This document shows, in pieces, positions 57,291 to 64,000 of a DNA stretch of 64,000 nucleotides (positions within the stretch are counted from its first letter, which is position 1; each line of letters starts with the position of its first letter). Location: positions 2,975,501 through 3,039,500 of the forward strand of contig NZ_CP141059.1 in the NCBI RefSeq assembly GCF_034661235.1, in the 5' to 3' direction. The notes below the pieces were generated by a model. It saw only the letters and a list, made by a program, of their open reading frames with translations, did not search any database and was not told the DNA's origin. This DNA comes from Nocardioides bizhenqiangii. GTDB taxonomy: Bacteria; Actinomycetota; Actinomycetes; Propionibacteriales; Nocardioidaceae. Both the position numbers and the translations under genes were made by a program.

Positions 57291-58783
57291 TGCGCGACCG
57301 GAGCGCCCTCCGGTGCCTCGACCTTCGCAGGCAGCAGCAGCGAGAGCACGATCACCGCGACCCCGATGACGGCTCCGACGACGAACGCCCACTGCAGCCC
57401 GCCGACGAACGCCTCTCCCTGGGTCGATCCGGACGCGGCCAGCGACTCGGACCGGTTCTCCATGACGACCACCAGCACCGCGGTGCCGACGGCGCCGGCG
57501 ACCTGCTGCAGCGTCCCGAGCAGCGAGCTGCCGTGGGAGTAGAGCTGCGGCGGCAGGTCACCGAGACCGAGCGTGAACACCGGCGTGAAGATCGCGGCCA
57601 GGCAGGCCATCAGGACGACGTGGACGCCGAGGATCATCCAGTACGGAGTGTCCGCTCCGATCCGGCTCAGCGCGGCCAGCGCGACGACCATGCCGATCGA
57701 GCCGGGGATCACCAAGGGTCGTGAGCCGAACCGGTCGTAGACCTTGCCGACCTGGGGACCCAGCAGACCCATCGCGAGACCACCCGGCATGACCAACAGA
57801 CCCGTCTGGAGCTCGGTGAGACCGCGCAGGTTCTGCAGGTACAGCGGCAGCAGGATCATCGAGCCGAGGAAGGCCATGAAGGCGGCCGACATCAGCAGCA
57901 GGGAGACCGCGTAGGTCCGGTGCTTGAGCGTGCGCAGGTCGAGCAGCGGCACGTCGGTGCGCTGCAGCCGCAGCTGGTAGAGCACGAACGCGCCGACCAG
58001 CAGGGCGCCGGCGACGATGAAGGTGGTCACCGACCCGGTGGAGCCGTGGCCGATCTCGCTGAGGCCGTAGACCAGCGTCGCGAAACCGCCGGCGGCCAGC
58101 AGCACGCTGAGCCAGCTCACCGAGCTGACCTGCGGCTCGCCGATGTCCTCCAGCTGGCGCATGCCGGCCAGGGCGACGAGAGCGGCGACCGGGAGCACGA
58201 ACACGAAGATCAGCCGCCACGAGCCGAGCTCGAGGATGACACCGGAGACGGCCGGGCCGAGCGCCGGGGCGCACGAGATGGCCAGGGTGACCTGGCCCAT
58301 CACCCGGCCACGGTCGGACTCGGGCACGACGGTCATCAGGGTGGTCATCAGCAGCGGCATCATCACCGCGGTGCCGCCGGCCTGGATCACGCGGCCGGCC
58401 AGCAGCACCTCGAACGTCGGCGCGACCGCGGCGAGCGCGGTGCCGGCGCAGAACGTCGCCATCGCGACGGCGTACGCCGTGCGGGTGCTGACGCGCTGGA
58501 GGAACCAGCCCGTCAGCGGGATCACCGCCGCCATCGTCAGCATGAACACGGTCGACAGCCACTGGGCGCTCCGCGGCGTGATGTCGAAGTCGGCCATCAG
58601 CGTCGGGATCGCGTTGATCATGATCGTCTCGTTGAGGATCACGACGAACGTCGCTGCCACGAGCAGCTTGATCACGAGCGGCGTCTTTCCGGGAGTGCCG
58701 GCGAACTCCTGCTCGAACTCGGCGACCTCGGCTTCCGGGCACTCCTCCGGGGTGAGGCCTCCTGCCTCGGTGGGCACAGTCAT
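57287..58783 (-). CDS. DHA2/EmrB-type MFS multidrug exporter
   Basis: 498 residues with about 14 membrane helices. Motif A-like LTGWFLQRVSTRTAYAVA follows helix 2, motif C-like LAISCAPALGPAVSGVIL is in helix 5, and IGVAVIVLSLLLPAKVEAPEG ends it. The N-terminus (TVPTEAGGLTPEECPEAEVAEFEQEF) is acidic and cytosolic. It would export drugs or an endogenous lipid/metabolite with protons. No regulator is adjacent apart from the convergent TetR. Confidence 0.88.
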   Translation of the reverse strand: MTVPTEAGGLTPEECPEAEVAEFEQEFAGTPGKTPLVIKLLVAATFVVILNETIMINAIPTLMADFDITPRSAQWLSTVFMLTMAAVIPLTGWFLQRVSTRTAYAVAMATFCAGTALAAVAPTFEVLLAGRVIQAGGTAVMMPLLMTTLMTVVPESDRGRVMGQVTLAISCAPALGPAVSGVILELGSWRLIFVFVLPVAALVALAGMRQLEDIGEPQVSSVSWLSVLLAAGGFATLVYGLSEIGHGSTGSVTTFIVAGALLVGAFVLYQLRLQRTDVPLLDLRTLKHRTYAVSLLLMSAAFMAFLGSMILLPLYLQNLRGLTELQTGLLVMPGGLAMGLLGPQVGKVYDRFGSRPLVIPGSIGMVVALAALSRIGADTPYWMILGVHVVLMACLAAIFTPVFTLGLGDLPPQLYSHGSSLLGTLQQVAGAVGTAVLVVVMENRSESLAASGSTQGEAFVGGLQWAFVVGAVIGVAVIVLSLLLPAKVEAPEGAPVAH

Positions 58784-59013
58784 CTCGGTGTCCTGTCTAA
58801 GTCGGGGGTGCGGGAGCCAGCGTCGGTGCCGGGCCCGCCGTTCATGGAGTCCACGAACGGGCGACGCCCATTTCGACACCTCGGCACACGATTTCTCATC
58901 GTTCGTGCCGCAACGCGCTTGCAGGCGCCATGCTTCCCGACGGCACCGACAGCGCGCCAAGCATTTCTTGCTCTCCCCAAGGGCGGGGTGACGCAGGCCT
59001 CAGCGGAGCCGGG

Positions 59014-59982
59014 TCAGAGGGTGAAGACGATCTTGCCGAACACGTCGCCGTCGGCGAGAGCGGCGAACCCGTCGCGGGCCTCCTGCATCGGCAGGGTCCG
59101 GTCGAGCAGCGGTCGCACGCCGGTCGCGTCGAGCATGGTGGCAAGGGCAGCCAGCTCGTCGCGGGTGCCCATGGTCGAGCCGATGACGCTGAGCTGGAGG
59201 AAGAAGATGTTGGTGAGCATCGCGTCGTCGAGCTTCGGTCCTGAGGTGGTGCCGGAGATGACGATCCTGCCGCCGGGGCGCAGCGACCTGATCGAGTGGG
59301 CCCAGGTCGCGCGGCCCACGGTCTCCATCACGGCGTCGACCTTGGCCGGCAGCCGCTCGCCGGACTCGAACACGTCGTGGGCGCCGAGCTCGAGCGCCTT
59401 GGCGCGCTTCGACTCGTCGCGGCTGGTCGCCAGCACCCGCAACCCACCGGCCCGGGCCAGCGAGATCAGGGCGGTCGCGACGCCGCCGCCGGCGCCCTGG
59501 ACGAGGACGGTGTCGCCCGCCTTGAGGCCACCCTGCGTGAACAACATCCGGTAGGCGGTCAGCCAGGCGGTCGGGAGGCAGGCTGCCTCCTCGAACGACA
59601 GCGACGGCGGTTTGGGCACGACGTTGCGGCGCGGGACGGCGACCCGCTCGGCGAACGTGCCCTGGTACCGCTCGGACAGGAGGGACCGCCGCGGGTCGAG
59701 CGTCTCGTCACCGGTCCAGTCCGGGCTGCTCACGACCGCGTGGACGACGACCTCGTTCCCGTCCTCGTCATGGCCGGCGGCGTCGCAGCCGAGGATCATC
59801 GGCAGCGCGTCCTCCTTGAGTCCCACACCGCGCAGCGACCAGAGGTCGTGGTGGTTGAGCGACGCCGCCTTCACGGTGACCGTCGTCCACCCGTCGGGCA
59901 CCTCGGGGTCCGGCCGCTCGCCCAGGACCAGGCCGGACAGCGGGTCGTCGGTGCTGAAGGACTGGGCGGTGACGGCGAACAT
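59014..59982 (-). CDS. MDR-superfamily zinc-free quinone oxidoreductase-like reductase
   Basis: 322 residues. GroES-like part (about 1-130: SLNHHDLWSLRGVGLKEDALPMILGCDAAG) lacks the catalytic zinc Cys set of alcohol dehydrogenases. The NADP(H) fold has VLVQGAGGGVATALISLARAGGLRVLATSRDESK and ends AADGDVFGKIVFTL-like. It fits enoyl/quinone reductases of unknown substrate. The 230 nt before it (58784-59013) contain no supported gene. Confidence 0.85.
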   Translation of the reverse strand: MFAVTAQSFSTDDPLSGLVLGERPDPEVPDGWTTVTVKAASLNHHDLWSLRGVGLKEDALPMILGCDAAGHDEDGNEVVVHAVVSSPDWTGDETLDPRRSLLSERYQGTFAERVAVPRRNVVPKPPSLSFEEAACLPTAWLTAYRMLFTQGGLKAGDTVLVQGAGGGVATALISLARAGGLRVLATSRDESKRAKALELGAHDVFESGERLPAKVDAVMETVGRATWAHSIRSLRPGGRIVISGTTSGPKLDDAMLTNIFFLQLSVIGSTMGTRDELAALATMLDATGVRPLLDRTLPMQEARDGFAALADGDVFGKIVFTL

Positions 59983-60000
59983 GCGGGGAACGCTATCGGG

Positions 60001-60050
60001 CCACGCTCGCCGAGCTTGTCGAGGCGCCTCGACAAGCTCGGCGTGCGTGG
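60001..60050. repeat. 50-bp palindrome between MDR and malic enzyme genes
   Basis: Two 25-nt arms around 60025/60026 pair with a single mismatch (position 60007 against 60044); the left arm begins CCACGC and contains CGAGCTTGTCGAG. It ends one base before the malic enzyme stop (60052), so it is its terminator as well as a REP-type repeat. Confidence 0.85.
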
Positions 60051-60051
60051 G

Positions 60052-61257
<1,206 letters not shown>

Positions 61258-61314
61258 AGCAGAGGGCGCGCCCGCTCCGAAGTGCCGCGGCCGGGCACAC
61301 CGCGGTGACCGGGC

Positions 61315-61668
61315 TCACAGGCGTCGCGGGCGCGGCCACAACCGGGCCAGGACGACGCCGATCACGTCGTCCCCGGGCACGACGCCCCGGTGTCGTGAGT
61401 CCACGCCGTCGGCGGTGTTGTCCGACAGCAGCCACCAGCCGCCGGGTCGTTGCTCGACGGCCCGCTTCACCGCCACCGTCCCGTCGGCGAACCGACCGAC
61501 CACGACCTGCCCCGGTCGCGGCGTTCTCCGGTAGCGCACCAGCAGCCGGTCCCCCGGCGCCAGCGTCGGCCGCATCGACGCCCCCCGCACGACCGCCAGA
61601 CCGAGCGGTACGACGGACCGCCGGCCGGCCGTACGCCCGTCGTTCCGGCTGGCAGGGTGGGACTCCAT
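61315..61668 (-). CDS. sodX: Nickel-type superoxide dismutase maturation protease SodX
   Basis: 117 residues, S26 signal-peptidase-like fold without a membrane anchor. The catalytic Ser31 is in VVRGASMRPTLAPGDRLLV and Lys68 in DGTVAVKRAVE; SDNTADGVDSRHRGVVPGDD is the C-terminal box. It removes the N-terminal propeptide of the Ni-SOD encoded just opposite. ATG 61668 lies inside the left inverted repeat of element copy B, so the mRNA start must lie in or beyond the element; an in-frame extension to 61872 codes only for the element. Confidence 0.88.
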   Translation of the reverse strand: MESHPASRNDGRTAGRRSVVPLGLAVVRGASMRPTLAPGDRLLVRYRRTPRPGQVVVGRFADGTVAVKRAVEQRPGGWWLLSDNTADGVDSRHRGVVPGDDVIGVVLARLWPRPRRL

Positions 61669-61816
61669 GTCCGGCGCCGTCGCGAGCGGTGTTTCCGGCC
61701 GATCTGGCAAGGCGGCGGAGCGACGACGTGCTCGTCCGCCCTTCGAGCGACGCCAACGCCGCCAGGTCGAGTCGGAAACGCCGCGCAGCAGGCGCGGGGC
61801 GTGGAGTCGCGCCCTG
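61653..61816. mobile_element. MITE-like element, copy B
   Basis: 164 bp with end repeats of 20 nt (61653-61672, CAGGGTGGGACTCCATGTCC, against 61797-61816; 16 of 20 match). The 126-nt core aligns to copy A (48514) without indels at about 112 of 126 positions. It separates the divergent sodX and sodN genes. The right end lies about 9 nt before the sodN -35 candidate. Confidence 0.8.
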
Positions 61817-61824
61817 GTCACGCC

Positions 61825-61849
61825 GAGTAGTCTCCCAGCCGAGGGGTAT
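61825..61849 (+). promoter_or_regulatory. Candidate SigF-type promoter of sodN-rsbW-sigF
   Basis: GGGTAT (61844-61849) is an exact SigB/SigF -10. GAGT at 61825-61828, 15 nt away, is a poor match to the GTTT -35. Transcription would begin about 30 nt before the sodN ribosome site GAGGAAGGA. Confidence 0.35.
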
Positions 61850-61886
61850 CGCCCTCCTACACCCATGAACACGAGGAAGGACCCGC

Positions 61887-62288
61887 ATGCTCTCGCGTCT
61901 CTTCGCCCCCACCATCGAGGTGTCCGCCCACTGCGACCTGCCCTGCGGCGTCTATGACCCGGCCCAGGCCAGGATCGAGGCGGAGTCGGTCAAGGCCATC
62001 ATCCAGAAGGCGCTCGACAACGACGACCCGGACTTCCGCACCCGCGCGATCCTCATCAAGGAGCAGCGCTCCGAGCTCGTGAAGCACCACCTGTGGGTGC
62101 TGTGGACCGACTACTTCAAGCCCCCGCACTTCGAGAAGTACCCCGAGCTGCACACCCTCGTCAACGAGGCGACCAAGCTCGCCGGCGCCACCGGCACCAA
62201 GGGCACCCTCGACGCCGGCAAGGCCGACGAGCTGCTGGCCAAGATCGACGAGATCGCCAAGATCTTCTGGGAGACGAAGCAGGCATGA
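61887..62288 (+). CDS. sodN: Nickel superoxide dismutase
   Basis: 133 residues. A 14-residue propeptide (MLSRLFAPTIEVSA) precedes the nickel hook HCDLPCGVYDPAQA: His15 becomes the N-terminal His1 after cleavage by SodX, with Cys16 and Cys20 as thiolate ligands. The rest is the four-helix bundle of the hexamer (RILIK-like TRAILIKEQRSELVKHHLWVLWTDYFK). It dismutates superoxide in the cytosol. Its ATGA stop overlaps the anti-sigma gene start. Confidence 0.97.
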   Translation: MLSRLFAPTIEVSAHCDLPCGVYDPAQARIEAESVKAIIQKALDNDDPDFRTRAILIKEQRSELVKHHLWVLWTDYFKPPHFEKYPELHTLVNEATKLAGATGTKGTLDAGKADELLAKIDEIAKIFWETKQA

Positions 62289-62704
62289 TCGCGAGCGGCG
62301 TGGGCGCCCGATCCGACGTCGAGCTGCGGCTGCCGGCGGACGGCGCCTACGCCGCTGTGCTCCGCACCCTCACCGCCGGCCTCGCGGCGCGCCTCGACTT
62401 CACGATGGACGACATCGAGGACCTGAGGATCGCCGTGAGCGAGGCGACGGCGATGGTGCTCGACCAGGCCGACGCCGGCGCGGACCTGGTCTGCAAGTTC
62501 CGCCTCGAGCCCGGAGAGCTCCGGCTCGAGGTCGCCGCCGCGGCGGAGTCGCCCGCGGCGCCGGACTACGACAGCTTCGGCTGGCAGGTCCTCACCACCC
62601 TCACGAGCGCTGCCAGCGTCGAGGCGACGCGCGGTCAGTACGCCGTCCTCATCTCGGTCCACTCCTCGCTCGACCCTTCGGCCGTCGACGGAGCCGGACT
62701 CTGA
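62285..62704 (+). CDS. RsbW/UsfX-type anti-sigma factor (serine kinase)
   Basis: 139 residues from ATG 62285, overlapping the sodN stop. HATPase/GHKL fold: DVELRLPADGAYAAVLRTLTAGLAARLDFT, the ATP-binding N-box region DDIEDLRIAVSEATAMVLDQA and a degenerate glycine box (DYDSFGWQVLTTLTS). It should hold SigF (next gene, 1 nt away) and be countered by a STAS antagonist such as the one at 15348-15659. The typical Asn of the N-box is replaced by Ala/Glu context, so kinase activity is uncertain. Confidence 0.85.
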   Translation: MIASGVGARSDVELRLPADGAYAAVLRTLTAGLAARLDFTMDDIEDLRIAVSEATAMVLDQADAGADLVCKFRLEPGELRLEVAAAAESPAAPDYDSFGWQVLTTLTSAASVEATRGQYAVLISVHSSLDPSAVDGAGL

Positions 62705-62705
62705 G

Positions 62706-63515
62706 ATGACGGAGGTCGGTTCTCGGGACAGTGGCCGATCCGCTGCTCTCGAAGAGACCAGGCGCGAGAACGCCCGGCTGTTCGCGGTCTTCCGCGACCC
62801 CGACGTCTCCGACGCCGAGCGCGACGGCGCCCGCGAGGCCCTCGTGCACCTGCACCTGGCGCTGGTCGAGCACTGCGCGCGCCGGTTCCGCAACCGCGGC
62901 GAGCCGTTCGAGGACCTGGTGCAGGTCGGGACGATCGGCCTGATCAAGTCCGTCGACCGCTTCGACACCGATCGCGGCGTGGAGTTCTCGACCTACGCGA
63001 CTCCCACGATCATCGGCGAGATCAAGCGTTACTTCCGCGACAAGGGGTGGGCGATCCGCGTCCCGCGCCGGCTCCAGGAGCTGCGGATGCAGATCAGCGC
63101 GTCGACCGCGGAGCTCACCCAGTCGCTCGGCCGCTCCCCCACGCCCCGCGAGATCGCCGAGGCCATCGGCTGCTCGGTGGAGGAGATCGTCGAGGGCATG
63201 GAGTCGAGCAACGCCTACGCCACCCTCTCCCTCGACGCCACGGACGACTCCGACGACGGCGGCGGCGGGCAGAGCATGCTCGACGCGATCGGCATCGACG
63301 ACGACGCACTCGAGCAGGTCGAGATCCGCGAGTCGGTCAAGCCGTTGCTCGAGAGCCTGCCGCCGCGTGAGAAGAAGATCCTGCTGCTGCGCTTCTTCAA
63401 GAACATGACGCAGTCGCAAATCGCCGCGGAGATCGGCGTGTCCCAGATGCACGTGTCGCGGTTGCTCACCCGCACCCTCGACCAGCTCCGGGAGTCGCTG
63501 GAGGCCGACGACTGA
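62706..63515 (+). CDS. sigF: SigF/SigB-family sigma factor
   Basis: 269 residues, group III sigma factor. Region 2 at about 45-120 (FEDLVQVGTIGLIKSVDRFDTDRGVEFSTYATPTIIGEIKRYFRDKGW), region 3 to about 175 (PTPREIAEAIGCSVEEIVEGM), region 4 at about 215-265 (LPPREKKILLLRFFKNMTQSQIAAEIGVSQMHVSRLLTRTL). It recognises GTTT-N15/16-GGGTAT promoters; the operon's own candidate has this -10. Stress or stationary-phase role is known for the family. Confidence 0.93.
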   Translation: MTEVGSRDSGRSAALEETRRENARLFAVFRDPDVSDAERDGAREALVHLHLALVEHCARRFRNRGEPFEDLVQVGTIGLIKSVDRFDTDRGVEFSTYATPTIIGEIKRYFRDKGWAIRVPRRLQELRMQISASTAELTQSLGRSPTPREIAEAIGCSVEEIVEGMESSNAYATLSLDATDDSDDGGGGQSMLDAIGIDDDALEQVEIRESVKPLLESLPPREKKILLLRFFKNMTQSQIAAEIGVSQMHVSRLLTRTLDQLRESLEADD

Positions 63516-63537
63516 CCTGTCCCGGCCCTTCCGAGTG

Positions 63538-63921
63538 CTACTCCTCGCCGGACAGGGCGGCGATGGAGTCGCGGTGCAGGACGCCGGCGAGCACGACGAG
63601 CGCGACCACCGCGACGGCGATCGCGGCCACCAGGTGCTCCCGGATGTTCCACGCCAGGCCGAGCCAGATCAGCTGCGTGATCAGCGCCGGACCCCGCGAC
63701 CAGGTGGCCCGACGCCACAGCCCCCAGCCGGCGAAAAGCAGGAGGGCGCCGTACCCGCCGAAGAAGACGGCCGTCGACAGTCCCATCGCCCGGCGGCCGG
63801 CATCCAGGTCCGCGATCTCGGCGACTGCGAGCACCACCAGCACCATCCCCTGGACGGCCACCAGGGACGCGGCCACCGTCAGTGGCGGGGGCGCGACGGA
63901 CGGCGGCGGCGGGTCGGACAC
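63538..63921 (-). CDS. Four-helix integral membrane protein
   Basis: 127 residues. A Pro-rich cytosolic start (SDPPPPSVAPPPLT) and four membrane helices (VAASLVAVQGMVLVVLAVAEI, STAVFFGGYGALLLFAGWGL, GPALITQLIWLGLAWNI, AAIAVAVVALVVLAGVL). Conserved in actinobacteria but without known function. It is convergent with sigF, 22 nt apart. The last 79 nt of the window (63922-64000) hold nothing I can assign. Confidence 0.65.
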   Translation of the reverse strand: MSDPPPPSVAPPPLTVAASLVAVQGMVLVVLAVAEIADLDAGRRAMGLSTAVFFGGYGALLLFAGWGLWRRATWSRGPALITQLIWLGLAWNIREHLVAAIAVAVVALVVLAGVLHRDSIAALSGEE

Positions 63922-64000
63922 CCGCGCGAGCCTAGACGACCCGAGGCGTCTGGAGGGTGGACGCGACCGCTGCCCGGCGGCCGTGCGCCGTACTGTGACC

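Noticed and set aside
58780..58980. A 66-codon minus-strand frame whose stop overlaps the MFS start (ATGA)
   Set aside because: It needs a TTG start without a clear ribosome site, is Arg-rich and has no recognisable similarity; a leader peptide cannot be excluded.
61669..61872. N-terminal extension of sodX (about 68 residues)
   Set aside because: It is only the translated repeat element; copy A has the same frame but differences are mostly amino-acid changing, so there is no protein constraint.

Overview
The window is 64 kb of very GC-rich chromosome from an actinobacterium, most likely of the Nocardioidaceae (Nocardioides-like). Reasons: strong G/C third-position bias, many GTG/TTG starts, leaderless genes, a Kgd-type fused 2-oxoglutarate dehydrogenase, NucS, nickel superoxide dismutase, a SigF cassette, and actinobacterial families DUF222-HNH, DUF2550 and DUF6104. 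The order argS-lysA-hom-thrC-thrB-rho-rpmE-prfA-prmC-tsaC-wecA-atp operon-DUF2550 is the conserved actinobacterial order also known from Mycobacterium (established knowledge). I see no prophage, conjugative element, CRISPR array or complete insertion sequence. Most of the window is core genome.

Layout. 0-12 kb is accessory: an ECF sigma factor with its cut-off partner, a DMT exporter facing a CGNR regulator, two secreted DUF4189-like proteins around an esterase, a 3-hydroxyacyl-CoA dehydrogenase, nucS, an ArsR-type regulator with its hydrolase, a DUF222-HNH protein, and a DUF952 protein fused to a membrane tail. 12-21 kb holds ferritin behind an iron box, ethylmalonyl-CoA mutase, a STAS anti-anti-sigma factor, cobalamin adenosyltransferase (which supplies the mutase cofactor), a lytic transglycosylase and a SWIM/SNF2 helicase. 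21-29 kb is the F1Fo-ATP synthase operon. 29-42 kb holds cell-wall lipid carrier, tRNA modification, translation termination, Rho, the aspartate-family amino-acid operon and argS beside tRNA-Arg(CCG). 42-48 kb has LCP and lipoprotein genes, Kgd and two small conserved genes. 48-54 kb is a complete fructose PTS (ptsH, fruA, fruK, divergent ptsI) that seems to have lost its FruR repressor except for a 26-codon tail. 54-57 kb is a DesA3-type acyl desaturase, its flavin/iron-sulfur reductase and a FabR-like TetR regulator with a clear operator. 57-64 kb has a DHA2 exporter, an MDR reductase, malic enzyme, then sodX / sodN-rsbW-sigF.

Non-coding structure is the most unusual part. Two copies of a ~165-bp element with terminal inverted repeats (48514-48681 and 61653-61816) share ~89% of a 126-nt core; the first supplies the stop codons of both flanking convergent genes and the second carries the start codon of sodX. 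Other palindromic repeats lie between genes (20.8, 55.3, 57.2 and 60.0 kb), and fragments of a TCGACAGGC-type repeat occur inside the DUF952 and kgd coding regions. The 10-bp palindrome GTCGTACGAC occurs five times. Several operators and promoters are readable: an IdeR/DtxR box, perfect inverted repeats at the ArsR and TetR genes, and SigF-like promoters before the STAS gene and before sodN-rsbW-sigF.
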